45,077 bases of DNA from contig WQXO01000014.1 of the NCBI GenBank assembly GCA_009784825.1, positions 1 through 45,077 on the forward strand, read 5' to 3'. Of this stretch, positions 9,667 through 18,515 are shown piece after piece. Both the position numbers and the translations under genes were made by a program. The notes under the pieces were generated by a model. That model saw only the letters and a list, made by a program, of their open reading frames with translations, had not been told where the DNA came from and searched no databases. This stretch comes from Oscillospiraceae bacterium. Its GTDB lineage: Bacteria > Bacillota > Clostridia > Oscillospirales > Ruminococcaceae. Positions within the stretch are counted from its first letter, which is position 1. Each line of letters starts with the position of its first letter.

Positions 9667-10464
9667 ATGAAATTGAGAATAAAATGGAACGTAAAATGCT
9701 TCCTCTGCCTTGTGCCGAGCCTCATCGGTACGCTTATATTTTTTATAATCCCCTATGTACGGGTGCTGTATTATTCATTTATTGATAATCAGTTTCGTCG
9801 TAGCTTCGTGGGATTAGACAATTACGTTAAAACCCTCAGCAATGAATATTTTCAGTTAGCTTTAAAAAACAGCCTGCTGATTATAATTATTGCTGTTCCT
9901 ATTCTGATTATTTCAGCGTTAATTATATCATTAGCCCTGTCGTTCGGGATAAAAAAACTGAGGGCGTTGAGAACCGTGTTTGTGCTTCCAATGGTAATCC
10001 CCACAGCAAGTGCGGCATTAATATGGGTTGGGTTCTTTTCGGGAGTTGACAGTGCTTTCCCTGTTTATCTTTTGTTTATCTGGAAAAACATAGGGATTTG
10101 CATAATCCTTATGACGGCGGCTTTCACAAATATAGATAACTCGATTTTCGAGGCGGCACGCTTAGACGGGGCGAACAGGTTTATACTTCACACAAAAATA
10201 ACCGTGCCTATGATTATGCCTACTATTATTTTTACTGTGCTTTTGTCAATCGTAAACAGCTTTCGCATTTTCAAAGAAAGCTATCTTTATTATGGCGGCA
10301 CAAACTATCCGCCCAACCACAGCTACACACTTCAATACTATATGAACAACAACTTTTTAAAGTTAGATTATCAAAGCCTTGCCGCAAGTGCGGTGCTAAC
10401 CTCAATCCTCGTGCTTGTTATCGTAATCGGCGGTTTAATTGTACAAAGGAGGTACCGCCAATGA
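9667..10464 (+). CDS. ABC transporter permease, MalF/UgpA type
   Basis: A 265-residue polytopic membrane protein with about six hydrophobic segments. The ABC-importer EAA loop is EAARLDGANRFILHTKITVP near residues 165-184, which contacts the ATPase. The N-terminus (FLCLVPSLIGTLIFFIIPYV) is typical of carbohydrate-uptake CUT1 permeases. It is somewhat shorter than the usual 290 or so residues. The start ATG at 9667 follows AGGAGGAGGGG. It overlaps the second permease by 4 nt (ATGA). No ATPase gene is present in the operon; CUT1 systems of Firmicutes often share an MsmX-type ATPase encoded elsewhere. Substrate unknown. Confidence 0.88.
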   Translation: MKLRIKWNVKCFLCLVPSLIGTLIFFIIPYVRVLYYSFIDNQFRRSFVGLDNYVKTLSNEYFQLALKNSLLIIIIAVPILIISALIISLALSFGIKKLRALRTVFVLPMVIPTASAALIWVGFFSGVDSAFPVYLLFIWKNIGICIILMTAAFTNIDNSIFEAARLDGANRFILHTKITVPMIMPTIIFTVLLSIVNSFRIFKESYLYYGGTNYPPNHSYTLQYYMNNNFLKLDYQSLAASAVLTSILVLVIVIGGLIVQRRYRQ

Positions 10465-11216
10465 AAAAGGTGCTTCTTATATTATTAGCAATGGTGTTTG
10501 TCATGCCGCTTGTAATGACGGTGGTTTTGTCGTTTCGTGGGGAGAATAACACAATAACCTTGCAGAATTATTCCGATTTGCTGTTTAATTGTTTCATTTT
10601 TTACCCAATGTTCTGGAATTCCGTATTATATGCTATTGTAATTACGCTAATTCAATTTTTGGTAATTATCCCGTGTGCATTCGGGTTTATAAACGCAAGG
10701 TTTAAAGGAAAAAATATCCTGTTCGTTTTTTATATAATTCTGATGATGATGCCCCTGCAGGTAACAATTCTCCCGAATTATATTGGGCTTCGGGATATAG
10801 GATTGATTAACACACATTGGAGCATTATACTCCCTGCGATATTCTCGCCGTTCGGTGTGGTTATAATGAATCAATATATGCAAGGGACGGACAATTCCGT
10901 AATTGAAGCAATGCGGCTTGAAACAAGCTCAATTATTAGAATAATAATACACGCCGTAATCCCGCAAATAAGAATCTGCATTTTCGCAACGGGCTTGTTT
11001 GTTTTTGCGGACTGCTGGAACATGCTTGAGCAGCCTATGCTGTTCCTGCGGGAGGATAGCTTGAAAACGCTTTCCGTGTTTATTGCAAACGCCGACAAAT
11101 ATGCCGGAAACATAATGCTTCCGGCGGCAGTGATATTTATGATTCCTGTTTTACTGCTGTACAGGTTTTTTAACCAACACTTAGAGAAAGGTTTGACGTT
11201 TGGTGAGCTGTCATGA
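10461..11216 (+). CDS. ABC transporter permease, MalG/UgpE type (divergent EAA loop)
   Basis: A 251-residue partner of the preceding permease, overlapping it by ATGA. It has MalG-like topology and an EAA loop in degraded form: EAMRLETSSIIRIIIHAVIP near residues 150-169, where the usual EAA..DGAs.....p has lost the DGA/Gly part. It is shorter than the family norm of about 275 residues. The motif FGVVIMNQYMQGTDNSVIEA before the loop is recognisably MalG. The altered loop could mean a specialised ATPase contact or relaxed constraint. It overlaps the next small gene by ATGA, so translation of all three is coupled. Confidence 0.85.
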   Translation: MKKVLLILLAMVFVMPLVMTVVLSFRGENNTITLQNYSDLLFNCFIFYPMFWNSVLYAIVITLIQFLVIIPCAFGFINARFKGKNILFVFYIILMMMPLQVTILPNYIGLRDIGLINTHWSIILPAIFSPFGVVIMNQYMQGTDNSVIEAMRLETSSIIRIIIHAVIPQIRICIFATGLFVFADCWNMLEQPMLFLREDSLKTLSVFIANADKYAGNIMLPAAVIFMIPVLLLYRFFNQHLEKGLTFGELS

Positions 11217-11632
11217 AGAAGGTTATAAATATAGCATTAACCGTGGTATTTTTCGTCACAATGTTTGTTCTTACAGTTAGTGCAAGGACAATCCACAACT
11301 CGCAAATCCCGAATGTTACTGCAACAAGATTAACCCGTGAGGATTTTATAATTGAGTTTGAGTATGATGGCGGAACTTTCAAAACTACTCAAAAAAGACT
11401 TGCCATTAAGAAAAGCATTTATGACAGCGGTGAGGTTTATGCAGTTATTACAATTATTATAAACGGTGAAGAGAGGGACGGGGTTCATCGGGTTTATCCC
11501 GAAATCGGTGCAGAAAACGAAGAATATTATGAAATAATAAGCGGGGTTTGGGGGAATGAGCTTGTTGTTGTAAGCAGTGACAGGGAGTTGACAGATGGGG
11601 GAGAGGTGTGTGTGGTAGAGGATTTATTATGA
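11213..11632 (+). CDS. Small secreted or anchored protein resembling the HlyD/MFP C-terminal domain
   Basis: A 139-residue protein with an N-terminal hydrophobic segment (MKKVINIALTVVFFVTMFVL) followed by SAR and an all-beta region. The C-terminal pattern EVYAVITIIINGEERDGVHR, then YPEIGAENEEYYEIISG, VWGNELVVV and a closing LTDGGEVCVVE resembles the last beta-domain of HlyD-type membrane-fusion proteins (V.v.G..r.v.iG....d.veI.sGl..Gd.vv.....l.dG..V). The coiled-coil and lipoyl domains are absent, so this is a stand-alone end domain. It overlaps the permease gene by ATGA and ends the operon. The assignment is by pattern only; function is unknown. Confidence 0.6.
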   Translation: MKKVINIALTVVFFVTMFVLTVSARTIHNSQIPNVTATRLTREDFIIEFEYDGGTFKTTQKRLAIKKSIYDSGEVYAVITIIINGEERDGVHRVYPEIGAENEEYYEIISGVWGNELVVVSSDRELTDGGEVCVVEDLL

Positions 11633-11656
11633 AAAAACAACGACCTTGTTATTTTT
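11632..11656. terminator. Weak bidirectional terminator between converging genes
   Basis: A run of A, then ACAA, a CGACC loop, TTGT, then a T-run. The short stem is flanked by A- and T-rich tails readable in both directions, between the plus-strand importer operon and minus-strand guaA. Confidence 0.45.
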
Positions 11657-11667
11657 CCTGAATTTCA

Positions 11668-12636
11668 CTACTCAAACTCTATCGTCCCGGGTGGCTTCCC
11701 CGTAACGTCATACACCACCCTACTCACATCATCGACTTCTTCGATAATCCTCGCAGATACTTTTTCCAAAACCTCCCAAGGCACTCGCACAATTTCCGCA
11801 TTCATGAAATCGGTGGTCTTGACTGCCCTTAACGCCGCAACATACCCATAAGTCCGCTTACCGTTCTTAACGCCGACTGCCCGCATATCGGTGAGTGCAG
11901 CAAAGAATTGCGACGGCGATATATCAGCGACTTTCCCGATTTCCTCACGGAAAATTGCGTCGGCGTCCCTTAAAATATCTAACTTTTCTTTAGTAACCTC
12001 ACCAATGCACCGAACAGCCAACCCCGGCCCCGGGAACGGCTGGCGGTCTACTAAATAATCCGGCAACCCCAAAACCCTGCCCAATTCCCTCACTTCATCC
12101 TTATATAATTCACGAACAGGCTCAACTATGCCTTTGAAATCCACATTCTCGGGCAATCCCCCAACATTGTGGTGGCTTTTTACTCCGGCAGATTCAATGA
12201 CATCGGGATAAATCGTCCCCTGTGCAAGGAAAAACTCCTGCGATTTATCAGAGTGCGAAAACAAATCAATCTGCGATTGCTCAAACACACGAATGAACTC
12301 CTCACCGATGATTTTCCGTTTTTTCTCCGGTTCAACAACTCCGCTTAACTTCGCTAAAAATCGTTCCTCAGCGTCCACCATAACTAAATTAAAATTGAAA
12401 TCGGCGAATGCTTTTTTCACTTCGTCGGCTTCGTTTTTCCGCATAAGACCGTGGTCAACGAAAATGCAGGTTAACTGTTTACCGATTGCCTTAGATAAAA
12501 CAGCGGCACAAACCGAGCTGTCCACCCCTCCCGATAAACCGAGAATGACCTGCCCGTCACCGACTTCCCTGCGAACACTCTCAATTATTTTTTCTGCATA
12601 TTCCTGAACGGAAATTATAGGTACTCTTAAAATCAT
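11668..12636 (-). CDS. guaA: GMP synthase, ATP-pyrophosphatase plus dimerisation part only
   Basis: A 322-residue protein that should convert XMP to GMP through an adenylyl-XMP intermediate in de novo guanine nucleotide synthesis. The PP-loop SGGVDSS is at residues 35-41. [20 protein letters not shown] and the closing [13 protein letters not shown] are hallmark GMP synthase segments. Most bacterial GuaA proteins are about 510-525 residues with an N-terminal glutamine amidotransferase domain. That domain is absent here, and the frame has a proper start (ATG 12636 after AAGGAGAG), so this is the two-subunit form common in archaea. The amidotransferase partner is not in the window; otherwise free ammonia would be used. 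It has its own promoter and stands alone on the minus strand. Confidence 0.92.
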   Translation of the reverse strand: MILRVPIISVQEYAEKIIESVRREVGDGQVILGLSGGVDSSVCAAVLSKAIGKQLTCIFVDHGLMRKNEADEVKKAFADFNFNLVMVDAEERFLAKLSGVVEPEKKRKIIGEEFIRVFEQSQIDLFSHSDKSQEFFLAQGTIYPDVIESAGVKSHHNVGGLPENVDFKGIVEPVRELYKDEVRELGRVLGLPDYLVDRQPFPGPGLAVRCIGEVTKEKLDILRDADAIFREEIGKVADISPSQFFAALTDMRAVGVKNGKRTYGYVAALRAVKTTDFMNAEIVRVPWEVLEKVSARIIEEVDDVSRVVYDVTGKPPGTIEFE

Positions 12637-12663
12637 AGCCGCCTCTCCTTACGCTTTTATAGT

Positions 12664-12692
12664 ATTCTAACATATTTCTGCAAAATTCGCAA
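12664..12692 (-). promoter_or_regulatory. Promoter of guaA
   Basis: Minus strand: -35 TTGCGA (12687-12692), 17-nt spacer, -10 TAGAAT (12664-12669). It is back to back with the promoter of the gene at 12738; the two -35 boxes are 10 nt apart. Confidence 0.6.
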
Positions 12693-12702
12693 CCGCAGGG
12701 GG

Positions 12703-12731
12703 TTGAAAAATCAAAAAAACTTTTGTATAAT
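12703..12731 (+). promoter_or_regulatory. Promoter placing the start site at the ATG of the next gene
   Basis: -35 TTGAAA (12703-12708), 17-nt spacer, -10 TATAAT (12726-12731). Transcription would start about 6-8 nt after the -10, that is at 12737-12739, where the ATG of the next gene lies. Confidence 0.65.
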
Positions 12732-12737
12732 ATATTC

Positions 12738-13772
12738 ATGAGCATATTTAAGAATAATGCGTTTGAGGCACTCACGGAACTCGGGATTGACCCATACGAC
12801 ACGGCATTCATTAAAGCCAAGCCCCTGTCTGTTTATTTTAGAACGCGTATCAAAAAATCGAACACGGCTGATGATTTATTGTCGGCACTGTTACATAAAA
12901 ATGCCAAGCTGTTTATATGTCCGCTGACATTTCATAACGGCTTATACGCATTTGCCCCACCCGAAGCGATTTATGCCGAGGGGTACACTCCTAAAAAAAC
13001 GCATATTCCGCCCCGCCGCTTAAAGAAAAAAATCGCAGTTTTAAATAAAAAGCTCCTTTGTGTAAATAACGAGTTTATGCGAAAGGTCATGGCAGGGGCA
13101 AAGAAAAATGCAGAATTCGTCGAACGCTTCAACAGCGAGTTGTTTTACAAGAATATAACCTTAAACAACGAGCGAATTTCTCCCGAGGAAATGTTCAAGC
13201 TGCTCTCCACCGAACCGTATTACAGGAGGATTAACCTATCCTCCGACAAGGACAAAAACCCGTTCATTTCTATGTATGCGATTGCGTTTAAGGAATGCCA
13301 GCCGCACGAGTTATTCACCATTGAGGGGATTTTCTCCATGCAGACCGACAGGCACATCGACAATTCAAAAAAGCAGGCGGCGAATGAGGTTTTCAACCTT
13401 ATTTTAATGGACGACAAGGAAGAAACCGACAGCGTTATTTTAAAAATGGGGAAAGCAATTGAGGAAATTGAGCCGCTTAAAATCAATCTTGACGATGTGA
13501 ATATGCTCGCCAAGAATTACACAATGTTTATCGGTTTATCGGAGCTTGGCAGGGTCATGGCAGAGGTGTTTTTTTATAACGGTAATCGTGAGCTTGATGG
13601 GGCATTACGCAAAGCGGAGGAATTGAAAAATTACGCAAAAACAGCCGCACTCTGCGAAAGATTAATGCGGCTGACCGATTGTGAGGATTATCGCCAATTA
13701 CCGCAGTATAAACAAGCGGAAAACCCGGATAATATAGGACTGTCACCTTATGTTAAATTAAGGAATTCTTAA
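12738..13772 (+). CDS. Unrecognised cytoplasmic protein, apparently leaderless
   Basis: A 344-residue protein beginning MSIFKNNAFEALTELGIDPY. I do not recognise its family. It has no signal peptide or membrane segment, is rich in Lys/Glu helices, and has a basic stretch (KKTHIPPRRLKKKIAVLNKK). A TTG 15 nt upstream (12723) is in frame but lies across the -10 box, so the ATG at 12738 is the better start. No ribosome site precedes it, and the promoter predicts a transcript starting at or within a nucleotide or two of this ATG. Its stop overlaps the stop of nagB by 3 nt on the opposite strand, leaving no terminator between them. It is divergent from guaA, but no functional link is evident. Confidence 0.75.
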   Translation: MSIFKNNAFEALTELGIDPYDTAFIKAKPLSVYFRTRIKKSNTADDLLSALLHKNAKLFICPLTFHNGLYAFAPPEAIYAEGYTPKKTHIPPRRLKKKIAVLNKKLLCVNNEFMRKVMAGAKKNAEFVERFNSELFYKNITLNNERISPEEMFKLLSTEPYYRRINLSSDKDKNPFISMYAIAFKECQPHELFTIEGIFSMQTDRHIDNSKKQAANEVFNLILMDDKEETDSVILKMGKAIEEIEPLKINLDDVNMLAKNYTMFIGLSELGRVMAEVFFYNGNRELDGALRKAEELKNYAKTAALCERLMRLTDCEDYRQLPQYKQAENPDNIGLSPYVKLRNS

Positions 13773-14500
13773 TCGCATATCAGCCCTGCCGCTTGTTTAT
13801 CCATAATCACCGTAACATTCGGGTGCAGATTTAACAAACTCGCCGGAACAGTCGCAGTTACTGTTCCGTCGAATATTTTTTTGGTTATTTCCGCTTTGCC
13901 CTCCCCATTGATTAATAAAAGGATATGCTTGGAGTTAAAAATCCCGCCCATTCCCATGGTAATCGCTTGTGCGGGAACGTCGCTTATATTATCGAAAAAT
14001 CTCGAATTCGCTTCAATAGTATCGGGGGCTAACTTAACCAAATTCGTCATTAACTCAAGCTTCTCATTAGGTTCGTTGAACCCGATATGTCCGTTATTGC
14101 CAATTCCCAGAATTTGCAAATCCGTCCCGCCTGCCGCCATAAGCTTAGCGTCATAATCCGCACATTCCATTTCCGGGTCAACGGCACTGCCGTCGGGAAT
14201 GTTGATTTGCGGCGGTTTAATATCCACATGACGGAACAAATTCTCCCACATGAAATAATAATAGCTTTGCGGATTATCCCGTTTAATCGGGTAATATTCG
14301 TCAAGGTTAAACGCCGTAATTGCAGAAAAACTCACGAACTTGCTCGCATATAATTCCCGCAGTTTTTTATAAGTCCCTAAGGGTGTCGACCCCGTCGCAA
14401 ACCCGATAACAGAATCCGCCTTAACCTGCACCTGCACAGCAATGGTGAACGCCGCAACCGCACTCATCTCTTCATAGGTTTCGCATATTATTTTCTTCAT
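13769..14500 (-). CDS. nagB: Glucosamine-6-phosphate deaminase
   Basis: A 243-residue enzyme, full length for the bacterial NagB family. It converts glucosamine-6-phosphate to fructose-6-phosphate and ammonia, linking amino-sugar recycling to glycolysis. Seen in sequence: the phosphate-binding GFATGSTPLGTYKKL near residue 33, FNLDEYYP with the catalytic Asp region, and GIGNNGHIGFNEP with the active-site His near residue 130. It follows the PBP1A gene by 28 nt with a GAGGAAAT ribosome site and is the last gene of a minus-strand run. That context fits peptidoglycan amino-sugar turnover. The transcript would run into the convergent gene at 12738-13772. Confidence 0.95.
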   Translation of the reverse strand: MKKIICETYEEMSAVAAFTIAVQVQVKADSVIGFATGSTPLGTYKKLRELYASKFVSFSAITAFNLDEYYPIKRDNPQSYYYFMWENLFRHVDIKPPQINIPDGSAVDPEMECADYDAKLMAAGGTDLQILGIGNNGHIGFNEPNEKLELMTNLVKLAPDTIEANSRFFDNISDVPAQAITMGMGGIFNSKHILLLINGEGKAEITKKIFDGTVTATVPASLLNLHPNVTVIMDKQAAGLICD

Positions 14501-14528
14501 ATAATTTCCTCCAAATTATGCGGGGTGG

Positions 14529-16991
14529 TTACGGGTTTTTGTAATACGGGCGGGTTTCCTGTCCATAAGTTGCCCAATAGGAGCTGTCATGGGAGGAGGC
14601 GTTACATAAAGCGGGAATATTCGATTTTCGATAATACCCCACACTCGACGACGGACAGCTTCCCGGAATGGCGATTAACCCCGTATACGTGCAATAATTC
14701 TGCACAATAACACTCGGCTCGGGGGTGAAGGTTCTCGGTTCATCTAAAGGGATTACCTGTATCATGGTGTCGTGCCATATTCTCGCAAGGCTTCGCCAGC
14801 GGTCAACGCTGATACCTTTAATGGCACGGTCATCGTCAAACCCGATACGGACTACAGCCACATAATCCGGTGTAAGCCCGCAATACAAAAGGTTCGCCAT
14901 GTCATTAGCAGTACCGGTTTTCCCGATAACCTCAATCCCGGGGATTTTAGAATAGTTTGCCGTTCCTCCTGTGTATTCAACAACCCGCAGCATCATGCGG
15001 TTCATAATCCACGCACTGTCTTTCTCGATTGCTTGAATTCCCACAGTCGATTGTTCAAGAACGGTTTTTCCGAGGTTATCCACCACCTTTGAATATAAGC
15101 TCGGTTTATAATAGACACCGCCGTTCCCGAAAATCTGATACGATGCCGCTAATTCGTGCAGCTTTATTTCCACCGCTCCGGTTGAAATGGAGGAATAGGT
15201 CAAATGGTGCGAACGCAAAAGTGTGGTTATGCCTAATTTATCCTGCATGAAATTAAAAGCGTTTTGAATTCCGTTTAAATAAAGCGTGCGTGCAGAAATG
15301 GTGTTCTTCGAGTGAATAAGAGCGTCAACCGCCGTCATATACGTGCCCGTCCCATAATCCAATTCAAAGTTTTGCGGCCAGCAACGCCTGTGGTCAATCG
15401 AGTGACCGGTACAAACAACACACCTTCTGTCACCCAATTCAAAATCATCAATTTCCCCCGCCCTGTCTAACAGCATGGTGGAATAGGTGATTCTGTTTGC
15501 GTCAATGGCAGGTGCATATATTGCGAACGGTTTAATGGTTGAACCCACGTTTCTATTCGCCATAGTCGCACGGTTGAAGCAGTCGTTACCCGGCTTATCA
15601 CCTGCTCCCCCCACTAATGCTACAACGCTCCCGTAATAGTCAATAATAACAAAAGCACCCTGAAGCGTATCCTCAGCGGGAGTACCCGGAGGATAGGGGA
15701 AGTCGGGGTTTCGGATAATATATTGATTTTTCCAAACCGCCTCCAATTTATCTTGCAATTCAACGTCAACATTAAGGTAAATGCTATACCCACCTCTTTT
15801 TAAAAGTGCGGTTGCCGCCTCACGCGTGATACCTCTCATATCGGCTAAATCATTAACAACATCTTTTAAAGCGGCATCGGTATACCAGTTCACAGTAACC
15901 TCATAACCGGTCCAGCGATACGGGTCTGCAATCATATCTGCCCAAGACACGTTCTCGAAATACAGGTCTTCCTCTTCATCCTCCACGTCTTGAATTCCGT
16001 AATACTCGTTGTATCTTTCGTCGATATACCCGAAATAATCACCTGCACAGCGAGGTTGATTTTCCGGACAGCGGCACTGCGGACTTATGGGAAGTCTAAA
16101 CTGGATTTTCTCGTTGCGAGCCGCTTCATATTGTGAGTGGGTAATATACCCTTGGTCATACATATTCCAAATGGCATTGACCTGCCACTTGCGTGCTTCA
16201 TAAGGATTGGTGTAGGGATTCCACGAAACAGGCGAACGGATTAACCCGATTAAAATGCAGGATTCCGCAACAGTAAGCTCACTGACCTCCTTGTCGAAAT
16301 AATGCCGTGCCGCCGAACCGATACCGTAGGTGGTGTTCCCGAAGGCAATCCGATTGAGATAGCTTTCTAAAATATCATGCTTGGAATACTTTTGTTCAAG
16401 GCTGATTGCCCTGAATATCTCACGCAATTTTCTTCCTATGTTTACATCATCGTCTTTAGTAATATCACGAATAAGCTGCTGGGAAATGGTAGAACCACCC
16501 TGCATTTTATCGTTGAAAAATGTTTCTATGGTTGCACCGACGGTTCTCGACCAGTCAACACCGCCATGCTCATAATACCGTTTGTCCTCCGTCGCAACAA
16601 GTGCGTCAAGTGTGTGCTGGGGAATTTCCTCAAGGTCAACCCAAATTCGGTTTTCATCGGCACTGATTTGGTGAATGGGAACAAACTCGCCTAATTCCTT
16701 ATCCATGGCATAAACAAAGCTTGAATAACTCAGCTCAACGTCTTTTAAGTCCACGTCATACATCGAATCAGCGAACTGTGTAATATACACCGAAAGTGCC
16801 ACCGCAACAATACAGCAGGTAATGACAATTATCAAAAACAACGTGAGAAACGTCGTGCCGATAACCGACATAACATGCTTAATAATCTGCCACGGAGTTA
16901 AGCCCTTTTTCTTCTTGGTTTTAGGCTTATCGCTTTTTTCCGTAACTTTATCATGGTCAGGTATTCTGATATACTTTTGACTGCTCGCCAT
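14529..16991 (-). CDS. ponA: Class A penicillin-binding protein, bifunctional transglycosylase/transpeptidase
   Basis: An 820-residue protein that polymerises and crosslinks peptidoglycan. After a cytoplasmic Lys-rich tail there is one membrane helix (residues about 38-72). The GT51 domain carries ATEDKRYYEHGGVDW (about residue 135), GGSTISQQL and RKLREIFRAISLEQKYSKHD. The transpeptidase domain carries the SxxK motif STIK (about 482), SKN (about 560) and KTGT (about 689). The C-terminal tail NYCTYTGLIAIPGSCP and further cysteines (CRCPENQPRC, RRCVVCTGH) suggest extracellular disulfides. It follows a lipoprotein gene by 12 nt and precedes nagB by 28 nt. All catalytic motifs look intact. Confidence 0.94.
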   Translation of the reverse strand: MASSQKYIRIPDHDKVTEKSDKPKTKKKKGLTPWQIIKHVMSVIGTTFLTLFLIIVITCCIVAVALSVYITQFADSMYDVDLKDVELSYSSFVYAMDKELGEFVPIHQISADENRIWVDLEEIPQHTLDALVATEDKRYYEHGGVDWSRTVGATIETFFNDKMQGGSTISQQLIRDITKDDDVNIGRKLREIFRAISLEQKYSKHDILESYLNRIAFGNTTYGIGSAARHYFDKEVSELTVAESCILIGLIRSPVSWNPYTNPYEARKWQVNAIWNMYDQGYITHSQYEAARNEKIQFRLPISPQCRCPENQPRCAGDYFGYIDERYNEYYGIQDVEDEEEDLYFENVSWADMIADPYRWTGYEVTVNWYTDAALKDVVNDLADMRGITREAATALLKRGGYSIYLNVDVELQDKLEAVWKNQYIIRNPDFPYPPGTPAEDTLQGAFVIIDYYGSVVALVGGAGDKPGNDCFNRATMANRNVGSTIKPFAIYAPAIDANRITYSTMLLDRAGEIDDFELGDRRCVVCTGHSIDHRRCWPQNFELDYGTGTYMTAVDALIHSKNTISARTLYLNGIQNAFNFMQDKLGITTLLRSHHLTYSSISTGAVEIKLHELAASYQIFGNGGVYYKPSLYSKVVDNLGKTVLEQSTVGIQAIEKDSAWIMNRMMLRVVEYTGGTANYSKIPGIEVIGKTGTANDMANLLYCGLTPDYVAVVRIGFDDDRAIKGISVDRWRSLARIWHDTMIQVIPLDEPRTFTPEPSVIVQNYCTYTGLIAIPGSCPSSSVGYYRKSNIPALCNASSHDSSYWATYGQETRPYYKNP

Positions 16992-17003
16992 AACTTCCTC
17001 CTT

Positions 17004-18278
17004 TTAAGGGGTGAACGGGATTATATTAAGACGTATGTGCGTATTATAATTCTCACCGCTTAGTAGCAATAGTTTATTATTACCAAGAAATTGTACAATT
17101 GCCGGTCCTTGAAGGGAATAATCTTTTAGATTATACGTTTTTTCTACTGCACCGTTCGATATATTAACAATATAAAGCTTTCTGTCTTCATCTGATAATG
17201 CGAGATACTGTTTATTTGGTGACATTGCAACAGTTGTCAAATACCCTGATTTCGAATAATTATCTGCCTTTATAACACAATTTATTTCAAAAGTATCAAT
17301 GCTTGTTGTATAAACTTCAGTGATATAACCGCCGCTATGGTTGCTTGAATATATAAAGAAATTATCTATATCTATATAATGAAAACCAAATGTATTAGGA
17401 ATGTCAATGGACTGACCTGTTGTAAAATCATATATGCCTAACCCCATTGGTGCTGTTTTTTCCAACGATTCAAAAGTGTAAAGAAATCTGCTTTCATCTA
17501 TCTTCTTGATAAACGTATAATTAACAGCATTTGGCAATCTATTCCACATCAACTCTCCGCGGGTTGGGTGGATATAATACTCTCTCAAATCTTCCGGTAC
17601 AGGCGGTAATAACTCAATTAATTCACCACCCTTATCTTCAAATATACCACCGTCTATTTCTCTGAGAATTCGACCGCTCATTTCAATTCGATAAAAGTCA
17701 AATTCACATTCTTCTGTAACCGCTCTGTCAGTATAAAAATATGTTTTATAAGCGAAATTATAATAATCGTATATATCATATCCGTCACCATTATAACCTG
17801 ACGTAAGAGAGTAAACATATATTTTCCCTGTTTCATCCGTTTTGAAATCGGTATTATAGGAAACACCTTCTAAGGGGTCTGTATATACAATGCAAAGTTC
17901 CTGTGTATCTAACAAGCTATACGAGTAATTACTCCCGTTATAATGGGAAATAACAATATACCTGTCATCCATTGGCATTATTAAAGGTTTCATTACGTGC
18001 ATCGCAAAAGCATTAACTAATTTAACCATTCTTATTTCTATAGTTCCATCTTCAAAAATATAGAACGGGGATTCCTCAATCTCTTCCCATAAACCAAATT
18101 CTGTTATACTTGTAAATTGTGTTTCTGTTATTACAATCTCTGTTGTCACTATAACATTATCGCTCACTTCGGTTAATTCAACAGGTTCTGTTTCGTCGGT
18201 ATCACGAGGGTTCATCTGACACCCGAACAGGCTTAACAGCATCACACCTGTCAAAATAACCAAAATAACTATTTTCAT
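17004..18278 (-). CDS. Lipoprotein with propeller-like repeats
   Basis: A 424-residue predicted lipoprotein with signal MKIVILVILTGVMLLSLFGC and an LFGC lipobox. A Thr/Glu-rich linker (DTDETEPVELTEVSDNVIVT) precedes a domain of short beta units such as RYVISHYNGSNYSYSLLD, GKIYVYSLTSGYNGDGYDIY and the WD40-like QYLALSDEDRKLYIVNISNG. No catalytic motif was found. The gene lies directly before PBP1A (12-nt gap) and 9 nt after hicA. Its position suggests a surface protein accompanying peptidoglycan synthesis, but that is inference. It resembles in style the lipoproteins at 5530 and 6537, with no obvious close identity. Confidence 0.75.
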   Translation of the reverse strand: MKIVILVILTGVMLLSLFGCQMNPRDTDETEPVELTEVSDNVIVTTEIVITETQFTSITEFGLWEEIEESPFYIFEDGTIEIRMVKLVNAFAMHVMKPLIMPMDDRYIVISHYNGSNYSYSLLDTQELCIVYTDPLEGVSYNTDFKTDETGKIYVYSLTSGYNGDGYDIYDYYNFAYKTYFYTDRAVTEECEFDFYRIEMSGRILREIDGGIFEDKGGELIELLPPVPEDLREYYIHPTRGELMWNRLPNAVNYTFIKKIDESRFLYTFESLEKTAPMGLGIYDFTTGQSIDIPNTFGFHYIDIDNFFIYSSNHSGGYITEVYTTSIDTFEINCVIKADNYSKSGYLTTVAMSPNKQYLALSDEDRKLYIVNISNGAVEKTYNLKDYSLQGPAIVQFLGNNKLLLLSGENYNTHIRLNIIPFTP

Positions 18279-18287
18279 AGCAACCCC

Positions 18288-18515
18288 TCATTTTATAAGT
18301 TCATTATATTCATCGACAGAAATTTTTGCTTGTTTCAGAATACCGCACAACAGCGGTCTTTTTAATTCCTTCGCCGAATGAAAAGGAATCGACGTTGTTC
18401 TGCCATCGGGGTGCTGATAAGAAACGTGACTGCCTTTTTGCCGTTTCTTGACAAACCCTAATTCAAACAACAATTTTTCCAACTCTTTAGCGTTGAGCAA
18501 AGTCAATTTACTCAT
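18288..18515 (-). CDS. hicA: HicA-family toxin (mRNA interferase)
   Basis: A 75-residue protein of the HicA double-stranded-RNA-binding-like fold. The catalytic His sits in QKGSHVSYQHPDGR, with the characteristic TSIPFHSAKELKRPLLCGIL after it. In known systems HicA cleaves mRNA when HicB is lost. It overlaps hicB by 4 nt (ATGA), with the antitoxin gene first. The pair is squeezed between secA and a lipoprotein/PBP operon with no terminator on either side, so readthrough from secA is likely. Confidence 0.93.
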   Translation of the reverse strand: MSKLTLLNAKELEKLLFELGFVKKRQKGSHVSYQHPDGRTTSIPFHSAKELKRPLLCGILKQAKISVDEYNELIK

